Positions 1 through 11,636 of a stretch of DNA of 64,000 bases are shown here, piece by piece. The notes under the pieces are model-generated. The model worked only from the letters and a program-made list of their open reading frames with translations, was not told where the DNA came from and made no database searches. The DNA comes from Morinoia aosen (Eukaryota; Arthropoda; Malacostraca; Amphipoda; Talitridae), in contig CM059572.1 of assembly GCA_030386875.1 (NCBI GenBank), positions 36,453,732 through 36,517,731 on the forward strand. Direction: 5' to 3'. A program made the position numbers and the translations under genes. Numbering within the stretch: the first letter of the stretch is position 1; each line of letters starts with the position of its first letter.

Positions 1-279
1 TCTACTGTTTATTAATGAATATATATAGTTCTATTTAATTATTTAGAACCTCAAAACAATTTTTAAGTTCACATCTTGAACAATTTAACTAACTAGATAG
101 TTTTATTTCCGTGAGCGCATTAAACTGCATATTGACCGTAATACTTGAATAATTTGAGGATTTTTTTTACTGATGTTAGATAAAGAAAATTTACCTGCTT
201 ATTGATGTACAATTATCCATTATTTTGTTTTTCTATCAATGTACACAATATTTTGTCCCTTGCAGCTGTAAGGTATACA

Positions 280-975
280 GAAATAATGGTCAATATTGAG
301 TTTAATGTTGTCAACAAATTTCATAATTTTGTAGGTATAGACAGATGATATAGTCAATTTTAAGACGTTTTACAGGAATGACAATGTGCCCGGAAATGCT
401 TAGTTTTCAAGTTATTTAAGTTTGAAGTTATACAAACGGCGCTCCTGAATGGCCTTATTTGCGCATAAACAGTCATTGTTTTTGCTATGAAAATGGAAGC
501 TAACCTCTATTACAAACGTAAAGAGGTTGGGTCGTGAGGGGTAGCCACAGTTCTTTTAGTGAAAATTATAAATAAAGGTTTCTAGTGAAGTTTATTTACA
601 TCGACTGGAAGATGGCTGCCGCCATGGGCGCCGCCATCTTTGTGCCGATGTAAACAAGATTGCGATTGTCACCCTAACGGGTGGGTTAGAAGCTTTATTT
701 ATACTTTTCACTTAAAGAACTGGGGCTACCCCTCACGACCCAACCTTTTTATGTTTGTAATAGGGGGTTAGCTTCCATTATTGATTAAAATACGCTAGCT
801 GCGCGCGCTTCCATGACGCGCACAAGCCAGCTTCAAAGTTGAATAATTCAAAAATAGCGCATCACCGGGCAGAATGTCATTCTTGTAAAACTTCTTAAAA
901 TTGACTATATCACCCATCTATACCTACGAAATTATGAAATTCGTTGACAACATTAAACTCAATATTGACCGAAAT
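280..975. repeat. Long imperfect palindrome (foldback)
   Basis: Two arms of about 340 bases face each other around a centre near 625. The left arm passes GGTCAATATTG (288), then the TATAGTCAATTTTAAGA and GGGTCGTGAGGGGTAGCC segments; the right arm holds their reverse complements (GGCTACCCCTCACGACCC, TCTTAAAATTGACTATA, CAATATTGACC at 960-970). The tip, 609-640, is a GC-rich near-perfect palindrome starting AAGATGGC and ending GCCATCTT. No reading frame of note lies in it. This is seen directly; foldback transposon or MITE origin is inferred. Arm ends are approximate because similarity fades outward. Confidence 0.8.
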
Positions 976-1020
976 AAATTTTTACTTGATAGATATTTTG
1001 GTCATTATGCTGTTTAATAC

Positions 1021-1176
1021 ATTCACAGAAATTAAAAATTCCGTTCCGAAGAATCAAAATTCAAAACTTGAATAACTTAAAAATAACACATCAGCAAGCA
1101 GAATGTCATTCATGTAAAACATTTTTAAATGTGCTCCTTTAGTGATTCTTTGGAACGGAATTTTTAATTTCTGTGA
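1021..1176. repeat. Second inverted repeat beside the palindrome
   Basis: Bases 1021-1055 (ATTCACAGAAATTAAAAATT and on) are the near-exact reverse complement of 1144-1176. The loop repeats, in direct orientation, part of the larger palindrome's right arm (the CAGAATGTCATTC segment at about 870 recurs at about 1100). The region therefore looks like a composite of partially duplicated foldback units. Confidence 0.7.
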
Positions 1177-2485
1177 GCACATTGAACTGCATATTGATCA
1201 ATTTTTCTGCAAAACTTGGTTAATGTTGATGAATATTCGGGTATCGATATTTGATTTTTAGGTGCCTTTATATAGTTAAATTAGATCGAAATAAGCAAGT
1301 TTTCTTCTATGCACTTTCCGTCGTAAATAAGTATTTTACAAGTTATAGCGGTAAATTAGTTGAAGCAACTCAAGTGTTTGAAGCGGGAAGTAACTCATTT
1401 GGCCGGGCGAATGGCAACGCTGCAGTGGCATTTTGCTTCCGGTTTTCTCGTCATCAAAGACGAAACTAAACCTACCGCTATAATTCGTAAAATAATCATT
1501 TACGATGGAACGTGCGTAGAAGAAAACTTCTTTATTTCAATCTAATTTACTATGTTTAGCATTCAAAAAGTGGGTAATCAATTCCCGAATCATCCTCAAC
1601 ATTTACCCAAAATTTTTAGTGTATGATAAATAATAGTTAAGTTTATGAATATCTCAACTGCTGAAGGTAGTGTGGAGAAAATTTGGTGACTGGCAAAATT
1701 AATCTTGCCAGCTTGGCATTCTGCTTTGTTCTAATTTTATTTTCTGTTATATTTTGACTAAAACTAACTTCTCATTTCTAAAGTTTTTGTGGGTTTGAGA
1801 ACTTTATCTGCATAAGGGAGTTTGTTGTTTAAAGTTGAACTATGAGTTTAAGTGCTAAGGATTTAAGTATGCACATTAGGCTATTGTATCATGGTTTTAC
1901 CATCAAAAGTTATTGATAATTTTTGGAAGCTAACAATACAACTCAAATGTGTTTTTAACCTAAGCAGATAAAGATGCCTTAGGTGCTAATGCTAAAATAG
2001 GATTTTGTTTCTTGACATGTCTTCTAGAGATACTGTTTTGCTTACTTATTAGCCATACTTTGAAAATTAATTCAATCATTTTAGAAGAATTCAGGAATAG
2101 TTGTGATAATTTAAAAATTCATAGTTACATAGGCAAGTAAATCTCTAAAATAAACAAGTTTATTTTATTTGGATTTGTAAAATGAGTTTTCTGTTGTCTA
2201 CATTTGCAGTTAAAATTTGTCCTTGCCTTTAACTTGAAATTATTTCTTGGAACTTGCAGGCTAAAGAATACCAGAATCGATTATTTTGTTAGTCTTCTTC
2301 ATATATTCAGTAACTAAAATACTTAATGTAGCTGGTAAGCTTTATGGATATTTGAAGGGAAAATTTAATCCTGTTTTCAGAAAGAATTTTGCATATACTT
2401 CTCTCTGGGCCAGTATATAGTGTTTATGGTTTGTGGAGAGATATTCAAGTCCAACAAAAATCAAGGATGAATCAAAAAGAAAAGA
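1177..2485. other. AT-rich stretch, nothing recognised
   Basis: No long reading frame, splice-flanked exon or repeat family that I can recognise. Small open frames here are of chance length for this base composition. Confidence 0.5.
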
Positions 2486-2757
2486 TTAACACATTCACTG
2501 CGTTTCCGCGGTTGTTAACAGATAGTTTGGTTAGGTTTAAGTAGCAGAATTGGGAAATCAACTATACTGTTTGAATAAATTTTATTCCTCTCAGTAAATA
2601 TGAAAAATACAATTGCATGATAACATTTTACCTAGTATGGTAAAAGTTATTCTTTGAAAAAATCGCGAAACATAAAAATGTCATTAATTTATACCGGTAC
2701 GTAAAGGTAATTTACGTGTCGGTACACATGTGGCCCAATACGCACGGAACACGTTAA
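2486..2757. mobile_element. TTAA-flanked miniature element, family B
   Basis: A 272-base unit bounded by TTAA at both ends, with related ends: TTAACACATTCACTGCG on the left and, reverse-complemented, TTAACGTGTTCCGTGCG on the right (12 of 17 match). The interior (AAATACAATTGCATGATAAC) recurs at 17174-17447 and partly at 19210-19709. A TTAA target with short inverted ends is the signature of the piggyBac superfamily; that assignment is inferred. No coding capacity. Confidence 0.6.
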
Positions 2758-3962
2758 TTGGCATGTTGAATTCAAGAAAAGTAATGATTGTTTAATAAAC
2801 ATATTTCAACAAAAATCAGTTTTTTGTATGTCAAAGGGACCATGGCCATGCATTTTATTGTTCTCATTGTTTGATAAAGTAAAATGAGCAACAGGCTGTC
2901 ATTGAATTTTATTAATTTTTTGAAACACTTTGATTGGTATGTCAGACCTAGACTGCAGCATTTAAATGTTCTTCTTTTTAGCTTGCCAGATCCTTGACCA
3001 TAGAAAGGTTCATTACCCCAATGATGCTGCTTGAGATTTGTGAACTTAGTGCTTAGTGTAATTAAGGATTTAAATATCTGTGAATGAAAATAGATTCCAT
3101 GAATTTAGGGTACACATAGATGAAAAATTGTGCTGATGAAAGATGAATCAGTCACTGATATCAATTGTTATTTTAGCCCCATGAATAATTATTTCGTATT
3201 TAATGAAATTGAATATCTGCTCTTCTCATTTTTTTTTTACAGTGTAATTCTATTCATTTTTGTGGTACAGGAAAATTTATGCTCTTTTGTTGCAAAATCA
3301 CCAAGAAATATTTGAGTAAACATGAGGAACTAGCATAGTATAAAGTGCTCCTTATTTCTGTGCACATTGTTTTTCAGGCATCAAAATGAAACTCACTAAT
3401 TAAAATTTATGTTTAGCTTTTTATTTGGTTTTAAAAAGGAAATAATTTGTGTTTTATGGTAAAACAATAAAAAACGATAGATATATTCTCTTGTGACATT
3501 CTGCAGTACATTTCACGTTGAAAACGGAGGTAATTTATTTTACACTAATGTCATATCATGAGAAGGTAAGTGGTAAATTATTTGCAAGCATATCACCATC
3601 ATAAAGCAAGTGGTATATTATTGTACATACACCCAAATGTCAAATCATAAAAGTAGATGATAAATTATTTACTCACAGATCATTGTTAAGTATTGATGTA
3701 ACATTGCATTCGGAGTATTATTTGTCCAATTGCCGCCATTGAAATGGAGGCAAATGTAGTCTCTAAAATGTCACAGCCTTTGGGTAATGCAGTATTCTTT
3801 CAATTCAGTGCTTGGAAAACAAAAAGGGCCATTGATTTTCTGAATTCAGTGACCCATGGTTACATTATTACTGGAATATTGGCAGAGTGTTGTGCCCTGT
3901 GCGAGTTGTTGCCCTGCCCATATTCAGCCCAGTGCCCGATTGTCGCACCGCTCTTGTTCCCC
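2758..3962. other. Gene-free AT-rich stretch
   Basis: Only short open frames. The longest (3744-4010) runs into the repeat at 3963 and resembles nothing I know. No RNA gene seen. Confidence 0.5.
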
Positions 3963-4165
3963 TTAAGACTGCGACGTGCATCACCGGTGGCACACGGAGA
4001 GTTTTCATGATGCTGCTCACCAACCAGTTGTCACAAACTCGATTTCCATAAATAATTCATCAAAACTAAATGAGGGCACAATCCACTTGATGTTTGCTAT
4101 TTTCAGCATTGCTTGCTACAATTGACTTCAATTTTGAGTTGCATATTGAACTTCAGTTTTACCCC
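3963..4165 (-). mobile_element. Degraded TTAA-type element, family C
   Basis: Reads as a diverged reverse-strand copy of the element at 19318-19546. Shared segments include GGCACACGGAG next to ATGATGCTGCT, a CATAAATAATT block, and CTTGCTACAATTGACT. It begins with TTAA followed by GACTGCGACGTGC, which lacks the six bases CACTTT present in the better preserved copy. The far end is not sharply defined. Confidence 0.55.
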
Positions 4166-4754
4166 AAATAATTCAAGTTGCGTAGCGGTGCAGCTGGCTG
4201 CGTAAGTCCTTCTACACACATTCACAATCATGCTCCGTGTTGTATGCAGCGTGGCCAAGGTCACAGGGAAGAATTTATGCCACCAGCCGTACCGCTACGA
4301 CCACCAAAATAATTTGAGAATCTGGTCCCTTGTGCAGCGTGCAATTCGTACCTGCTGCAGAAATATTCTCGCATGTCTGTAATGCAATTTTGTGTTGAGA
4401 TTTCTTATTGGCGCTGGAGAATTTTACGGCTTGGATAATTGTTTTACCTAGTTATACTCTTGATGTGTTTATATATTTGTTTGGTGTCCGCTTCCTCCGT
4501 CTTCTGTCGCGCTCAAAAGGATGCTTAATGACCGTATTTGTGATACGAGTTTCACTAGTGCGCTAGTATGAGAATTTTTTAATCGTGGGTACTATTAGGA
4601 TGGATAGGTTTGTTTGTCATCCATACCTCAAAGATTTATTTGAGGAAAATATTGGATCCCTTCATTTTTGTCGGGCCACGTACACTAGTTAATAATAATT
4701 TCACTACCACAAGATGCCTGTACTGGCGAGAATTTTGAATATCACCTTACTTCA
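4166..4754. other. Gene-free stretch
   Basis: Nothing beyond short chance frames. I see no conserved exon or structured RNA. Confidence 0.4.
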
Positions 4755-5040
4755 GCACAACGCTCCTCAGCGGGACACTCTGGTTATCTCGAGCAGTTAC
4801 TGATAGTCCTTCGGGACTTTCATCTATCGTGTCACTTCTGCTTCTCTCCGTTTTCAGGCCGTCTTTGCTCTTTGTGTCTTCCATCTCCTTCCTTCCTAGC
4901 TTGATGTTTGTATACACAAGGTGTTATGTGTGGTAACACCTGGTGCGTAGATACCACGTTTTCAACAGTGCACACTAAATGATACTTCTCTTAGTTGTAT
5001 TTTGACATCACCTTCGTTGTTGCTGAGTTTTAAACCGCCA
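4755..5040 (+). repeat. Interspersed repeat, subfamily A-prime
   Basis: A copy of a roughly 270-base repeat with a variable head (CAG...CCTTCGGGACTTTCATCT), a T- and C-rich middle, and a tail carrying the CACACTAAATGATAC and GTTTTAAAC blocks. The tail is shared with the larger family A. Other A-prime copies are at 6882, 17866, 19847 and 48010. Retroposed origin is inferred from the family A copies that have target duplications. Confidence 0.55.
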
Positions 5041-6392
5041 TCTTTGTGAAGATTGCTTCTTAGATGAATAATAATTTTTTTCTAAATTAGGCCATCGTTG
5101 AATTTATTCCAGCCTGTAAAAGGTTTCAAATTTTTATTCGTGTCCAACGTAAATAGCTTCCTTGAATAGACTGTGTTCCTCTCTTCTCTCGAGTTATTGT
5201 GTTCGATATCATCAGCATTTAAATTTAGGTCTAATAAACTCTTGAGACACGATATATCCGTACGAAGAAAGAAAAAGGAAAACTTTTAATAAAGTTGATT
5301 CACAAATCAACATTGGGTTTTGAAATGTCTTGACATAAAGACCTTTAGTCGATAAACGTACATGGGTATCGCAACAGCCCATGTCAAGGTTTGTACAAAT
5401 GATTGAGAGAACAACTTCAAAATGCATTCTATGTCCAAGTTATTTACATGTTTGATGATGATTATAAATGCGTGTAGTAATAAAAGTACAAGGACTGCGA
5501 CGATGATGCAAAACCAACTGAAGGAAGTATTTATATTTTTTCAGATAGTTGCGTTACGCTTGTCCGGAAATAACTTTGCATGTACGTTTATCAAAATCTA
5601 GAATAATGATCATTTAATGTTTAAAAAACGCTCGACGTATAAGATTCAACTTATGATCATGTTGTTACCATGTAGAGTATTTTCGTTAATGAAACATTAG
5701 GTACCTGCTCACTTTATTGCTATCGAATGAATAAAAAATCGATGAGTGCACAACTATTTTTGTATACTTAGTAAAATATGACACCACAAATTTGGAGTGA
5801 CGTATATCAGTTCGAAGAAATGTGAGGGAAGCCTGTACTGGTGCTCTTGTTTCGCCGCAGATAACGAAGATTAGAGTGAATACTACAATTAAACAATAAT
5901 ATCATCGGTCATAATTCCTTTCTTTTCAGGTGTTCTGAAGGTAAATGAGCTCTAAGTAATTTAGGTGTTCATTTTTCGTTTGAAGTAGGGAATTTGTCGG
6001 CAGTAATTAGACCTGCCTGATCACCTGGGCGGGCCAGAGCGGCATACGAAGTGCAAAGTGCCGTCGGGTGCGGGTAGCTCGCTGAGATTTGAGAATGCCT
6101 GAGATCAGTATCATGTCGGACGTGTGGGGAGGCCGGTGTGTGCCGGTGGATGTGGAGCGCTCCCTTAGCGTGACCCAACATTTGACGGCTTTGCGTTAAT
6201 ATTATTTGGATAAAACCTCGATCTCCCTGTTACATGTGCTCATAGATGAGCTTATTTCAGTTCGAAAAGAATCTCACAAATATTGTTCTTAATTATTCTG
6301 GCATGGAACATGGGGTAGTTTCATTGAGAGCCAGCTGACGTACTCTGGTATCAGTGCTAATAACCTTTTCAGGGAGCCGTAGCAATCGTAAT
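5041..6392. other. Gene-free stretch
   Basis: No recognisable gene. The open frames at 5212-5427 and 5969-6181 on the minus strand are short and lack any domain I recognise. Confidence 0.4.
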
Positions 6393-6612
6393 AAAATAAA
6401 AGAGCAAGATAAGCTACTCTAATCATTTAAGGTATATGTTCGAATAAAACCTAATTTCAAACGTTTCGGCCACGGGACATCATCAGTGGTAAGAATTCAG
6501 TAAAACTGGTAAAGGCAACATTGAAAATTCAAAACGTTCGAAATTAGGTTTTATTCAAATATATTTAAATGATGAAATGATTGAAGTAGCTTATAATGCT
6601 CTTTCATTTTTA
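6393..6612. repeat. Hairpin repeat of about 85-base arms
   Basis: The left arm (6393-6478, including CGAATAAAACCTAATTTC) is matched in reverse complement by the right arm (6525-6612, GAAATTAGGTTTTATTC). The loop holds GTTTCGGCCACGGGACATC followed by ATCAGTGG, a type of string often seen near the ends of retroelements. Family not assigned. Confidence 0.7.
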
Positions 6613-6881
6613 ATAGCGTTTTGATACGTAATTCTTGTATTGTGATAATTTCGTAATTGTTCCGTCTGAAGTTGGCAGCTTCGGTGTTAAACTTGACCCG
6701 TCTGAAATACGAACACCATTAGTCTTCAGTGTACATGTGCATGTGGAGTATTGCTGTTTATATTGTGGTGGTGTAAAGAATGTTTTGCATGCGGGGCAGG
6801 CCTGACGGGCAATTGGGTGGGCAATAGGTTTAGGTTTGTCTATCCAATGCTATAGAAAACTTACTGTGGGTTACTGTGAGG

Positions 6882-7140
6882 TTGCCTCAGCTGTATACAT
6901 ATAGGCCTTCGGGATTTTTATCTTTAGTGTATTCTTTGCTCTTTCCGTTTCCATTTCTTCTTTGTCTTTTTTTCCTTTTCCTCCCTAACTTGCTGTTTCT
7001 GTGCGCGGTTGTGAGTACGCCTTGTGCATAAATTCCCCGTTTTCTACATTTAGCTCTAAATGGTCTCTTCTCGTTGCTCTTGAGATTGCTTTTGCTGTGA
7101 ATAGCGAGTTCGAAACTAACCAATATAATAATACTAATGC
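6882..7140 (+). repeat. Interspersed repeat, subfamily A-prime
   Basis: Starts near TGCCTCAGCTGTATACAT, continues with CCTTCGGGATTTTTATCT, a pyrimidine-rich middle and a tail (CTCTAAATGGTCTC, then GAAACTAACCAATATAATA). The closest relatives in the window are 17866 and 19847. Confidence 0.6.
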
Positions 7141-7474
7141 GTGACTGTCTCAGCTGATACAATAACACTTGCAGAAAAAGATTCGCGTTCTAGCCAGGCT
7201 TTGTACACAGCGTTCGCATGTCGAGCCATTCTTTCACAAAGTATTCTTCTCGTTATTCTCAATATAAGTAGAGGGATTCCTTTTACGCTTTACGTGATGC
7301 TGGTGTGGTGCTTTTCGTTTAGTATGCTGAATTAACCAGCCCGACTCGCTCACAAATTCTGTCCATGAGCGCTCATTAAAATGTACCAAGTTAGATTGCC
7401 TGGCCATTTGATGCAGCTCGGGTACGAGCGCGAGGTCGCGTTGATATTGTCGTTGCTGCCTTCCGTTGCGAGAT

Positions 7475-7777
7475 GCATTAACGCTCCATAAGGAGGGATG
7501 TGTGGTCCCTAGCTGAAGGTTAGGTTGGCTTTGCCTTACTTGAAGATGAATAAGTTTTTGTGTGTTATGGACTGTCTTTTTTCGGTTAATTGTTGTCCTG
7601 CGTCAGAATTGATGATTTTCTTCGATTTTTTTTTGCTTTGTCTCTTGAACTACATTCAGTATTGCTGTTTCTATGCGCAGTGTGTAGAGACACCTCCTGT
7701 GCATAAATTCCCCGTTCTCGTAATACCATGCTAAATGGTGCTTTCATTCTGTCTCTTTTGCGAACATCTTCCCTCCA
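7475..7777 (+). repeat. Interspersed repeat family A, 5'-truncated copy
   Basis: Enters the family at the GCATTAACGCTCC block, so the usual head is missing, then follows the family through the TTTTTTCGGTT block to CATGCTAAATGGTGC. It is followed at once by a second copy, so the two form a head-to-tail pair. Confidence 0.6.
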
Positions 7778-8071
7778 GGAGATACAATTATTATATCTAT
7801 GGTGTTCCTTTTGTTAAAACAGAGTAGGCTTTTTGTTTTTTAAGAGGCCATTTTTTTGGGTTCACTGCTGTCCTGTTTCTCAGCACTTACTATGTACTTT
7901 CTTCTTCAACTTTCATCTCGTCATGACCTTCTTTCTGAACTTCGAGTTTCTATAGACCTTGTGCATATATTCCACGTTCCCTTAACTCCATACTTAACGG
8001 TGCTTTTTTCCTTCCTCTCTTTGAACGCCTGTGTTGCTGTTGAGGAGACTTAAACTAACATTTAATCTAAT
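7778..8071 (+). repeat. Interspersed repeat family A, internally deleted copy
   Basis: Begins CCCTCCAGGAGATACAATTA and lacks the block between the head hairpin and TTCCTTTTGTTAAAA. It then runs through GGTTCACTGCTGTCCTG to the tail GACTTAAACTAACATTTAAT and CTAATCTG. The A-T-C-rich tail (TAATCTAATCT) is typical of the family. Confidence 0.7.
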
Positions 8072-9836
8072 CTGTCTGGTGCGATGATTTTGGGGGCTCG
8101 TTTTCTTCTGAGGGGCACCCTGTACGTGCCATTATAGATTCGAACTCCGTCCTGGAACCTAAAATGCGTAAACAGTATGTGTTCTTCATTGTCGATTTCA
8201 GCCCCGTCCCTACCGTGATTGTGTTGAGTAATTCTTGAATTGCACGTGTGTTTCTAATCCACCTCGGTCTAATGACCGTCATTTTTGGCACGATTTGTTC
8301 ACTGCGTCAGTGCACTACGTAACATCGAGAATGTATGTCTGCCTGTACTCTTTCTTCATCGAACGATTTTCTTCTTTTTTGGTGGCATTCATGCTAACAG
8401 CTGTGGCGTCGCACTCACCTGTTCAAGCACGGATTGAACTTTCGGCTCCATGTTTCCCTTGGGTTGAAGTTTCTTATTTATTTGGTTTCAAAAACCATCG
8501 GGGAATTATCGAAGTTAGTAATGAGATGATGAAATCTTCAAACTACTAAGATTTCTTGAAACCTCGCCCTCGATTTCGTCATCGCTCAGTTTGCTTTTCT
8601 TCTGAAGTTTTCTTAAAGGTTTCATTGTAGTTCTAGAATGTCAATGACATGCTCTAGGCTTCGTAACTATCGCGGATGGTTTTAGTCGTAAGAGAATAAT
8701 TTCAAATTTTGATTATATTTTATCTTTCTTACCTTTTGCGTTAATTTTTTTAACCTCACACGTCATTGGAATAGTAGAAAAATATTTTTTCGGTGTAGAA
8801 AAACTTTGATGTAAACGTTTTGAGAGGTAGTGGTAGTTTCAGTTGTTTATTGAAAGAATAAATCACTTTTGAATGTTTGGTTTTTATCTAACACGTATTT
8901 CTTTTATAAAATTTTTGTAGTCACGTATATTTCATTTGGACAGATAGAACGCAATCTGTGACGCATTCAAGATCACCGTCTTCTGCTTCACTTGGGCAGG
9001 TCTTTCTCGCATGGAGCTGTCCGTGTGTGAGGTGTAATCTGCCTGTATCAGGAGTTTTATCAGCGCATTCGGTCACTTCCTGTTTACAGCACTGTTCTAT
9101 TGTTGTTCCTTGTGTATATATTTCCTGGCCGCTAACGATAAGCCATTTACTTTGGTGGTGGCGTGCGAGTGTGTGATGCTCTGAAGCAGAATTTGTTGAT
9201 TCGTTGATGTTGTGTCTTCAGTGGAGGTTGTTTGCGAGTTGTCGAGTCAACATTTATTACTCACCCTTTGTGAGTGAAGGAGGGCTTCAAATAAGAAAGT
9301 TGTCACGCATAATTCGAGTAAAAATTTGGTCGTGATCAGGACTTCATTGCGTTTATTCGTTCCTGAGGTCTCGCTTATCTCGAATGGAATTTATCTCTGT
9401 TGTGTTCCTTAATATTTTTGTTAAAGTGCAGGGTTTTTAAAGGATTTAGTTTGAGTTGTTATTTTTGTCGTTCCGGTGCTTAGTACACTAGCGTCGTGCT
9501 AATTTGTGTATTTCAAAAAGCTTACGCATTTAGTTCACCTTTCACAGAACAGATATAGATTTTGGAAATGCTATGGATATTCCAAAAGATTCATTTCTAG
9601 GGTTAACTCCTGAATGCGACTTAGTTTCTGAAATTAGCGTAAAAATTTGATAGTAATAAGGTTTGTTCATTATTCTCAGAAGTGAAGTATCAATAATTCC
9701 AAACGAATGTTTCGCACCGTAAAAAGTGAAAATCAAATTTTAAATTTGATATGAAATATTAGCGAACCAGTGAAGAAATTCGAGTGTAAAACCACCAGGG
9801 ATAGTTTCATTGTGTGGAAAGGCATACATAGAAAGC
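8072..9836. other. Gene-free stretch upstream of the 9837 exon
   Basis: No repeat family recognised and no coding exon supported. It would hold the promoter or 5' untranslated part of the gene starting at 9837, but I can point to no definite TATA box or start site. An in-frame TGA at 9771-9773 closes the frame upstream of that ATG. Confidence 0.4.
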
Positions 9837-11124
9837 ATGTCTGCGACAGAAAGTGACTCCCATCGCAGAAGTGATAGATGGCGTCTCGACTTGCAGGACA
9901 GAAGAAGTCGCTTCACCAACCAAGACATAGACCCCAGCCTTACGGAAGCCATCCAGTCCTTGCTGGACATCACAGGAACCCAATCCAGCAATCACTCGTA
10001 CTCGCCCACCACCACACCCTTGCGCTCCTCGCACAAGTCTTACCATCAGTCGGTACCCGTGCTCAGCTACCAAGGTCGCTTAGACAATATTAGTTTAGAA
10101 AACCGACCAGTGGATGACCTCAAGTTAAAGAAACCCTCAATTGTCGCCCGTCGCAACGTTGCTTTGGAGTCCAGTGAAAGTGCTACGGAACTTCCGACGC
10201 ACCACTACGTTCGTTATGATGATATTGGAGAGGAAGTCGCGTGCTCTCCGTGTGAGCTTTCTTCCCTTGTCTCCGACGACCGTGGCGCTGTTTTCTCCTC
10301 CCACGATGATACGTGTTCTACTCGCGACTTTAATGGCAGTTCTCTTAATTTAGGCAATGGTGACGCGACAGTCTTGTCGCGCCACGAGCCTGCGCGCGAC
10401 AACACCCATCCGACTGTAGAGACTGACGTCAAGCAGGCGGTTTCTGATGTTGAGTGTCCTCAGAAAGCAGGTAACGATGGTTGGGTGCACAGAGTTGATC
10501 GAAGTATTCAGAATTGCGTGAATGCAACAGACCAAAGCCATTATGAAGGTCCCAAAAACGACGAGGGTAAGCACAACCACGTAAACTTGGATTTTGAGGA
10601 AGTTCCAATGGCTGAAGAAGAAGATACCAACATTGACAGTCCGTTTGACTCAACGTTCGAATCCATAATCGACTGTGAACTCGAAAACGCAGGTTTCCAG
10701 TGCGCGACATCGTCTTCGGAGACGCATGAAACTGACGAACGTGGCGGCGAATGTTATGGGGAAAACCACAACCGCGACGCTCTCAATCGTCGGCGTCTTG
10801 CAAACGAGACCTCGGGGCGTTCGAAATTCCCAAAACCCACTGGCACTGAAGTATCGGCCTCCATAGAGCGTGCGAAGGCGAAGCGTCGCAGGAGAAGAAC
10901 CGTGAGCCAGTCGGGCAGCAGCGTGGAGGTGTGCGCGAGGAAGCGGTCGCTGAGTGGCGGTAGTGAGTGCGGCAGCCACCGTCACAGCGCAGACCTGGAC
11001 GGCGCCGGCAAGTGCTACGCGGAGCAGCACTACGGCACCATGATGGCCCACATGCGCGGTCGGCATGATCCCCTCATGGCCAGCTATACCAGCCTCGCTT
11101 CCAATCAGAGCACCTGGTATATTG
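9837..11124 (+). CDS. Long 5' coding exon of an unrecognised protein
   Basis: A 429-codon open frame from ATG at 9837 (A at -3; an in-frame TGA lies upstream at 9771) to a consensus splice donor, ATTG|GTGAGT, at 11124/11125. It ends in phase 1, so it continues into an exon not identified with certainty. I do not recognise the protein. It is rich in Ser, Asp, Glu, His and Arg and looks mostly disordered, with an acidic stretch at about residues 252-267, a basic cluster at 347-354 (KAKRRRRR, a possible nuclear localisation signal) and a final segment with HDPLMASYTSLASNQSTW. No signal peptide or membrane segment is visible. The frame is much longer than chance allows and GC-richer than its flanks, which supports real coding. 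The acceptor at 41802 would keep the frame, so it could be an alternative 5' exon of the whacked-type gene; a separate gene is equally possible. Confidence 0.7.
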
Positions 11125-11285
11125 GTGAGTCCAAATTCCCTGGTGTGTACGGATATTGTTGAGCTCAATCAGAGCACCTGGTATATTCGTAAGTTCAGAG
11201 AACGTGGTGTATTTGCGAGTCCAATCAGAAAGCGTGGGGTATCGGTGAGTCTAATCAGAGCACCTAGCATATCATTGAATTTGTA
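11102..11285 (+). repeat. Tandem duplications of the exon end and donor
   Basis: The last bases of the 9837-11124 exon (CAATCAGAGCACCTGGTATA) recur at 11166, 11222 (diverged) and 11252. Each copy is followed by donor-like sequence: GTGAGT at the real junction, CGTAAGTT in copy 2 and CGGTGAGT in copy 3. The last copy has lost the donor. Spacing shrinks (64, 56, 30 bases), so these are degraded duplications. Confidence 0.75.
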
Positions 11286-11636
11286 GCGTTTAATCTCTAT
11301 GGTGCTTTCTTAATCCTACTATAGATACTACCATGTTTTCAGTTACGCTGTCACACATGTACTTCGCGTGAGTCATTCAGGGTACGAGTTTTTCGGGAAA
11401 ATTTTTGGGATGTGGCGGAATTTCTTCGTGCCAGAGTAAAAATTTTGAGGAAATCTGTTTTGAGTGACCGATGAGTTGCAGGGTGGTATTTTTTTCAGAG
11501 TTTTTTGTTCTCGAACTAGGCAGTCTAACTAGAAGAAAAATTTCAGTTAACTCCTATAGTGACAGAATAACAGTAAATTTTGCTACGAAGACAAAATTGT
11601 CAGTTATTTAAATAATATCAGTTCCTATGGGTGATA

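Noticed and set aside
10650..11168. 172-codon reverse-strand frame opposite the 429-codon exon
   Set aside because: Shadow of the plus-strand exon, which ends at a good donor and has a convincing composition.
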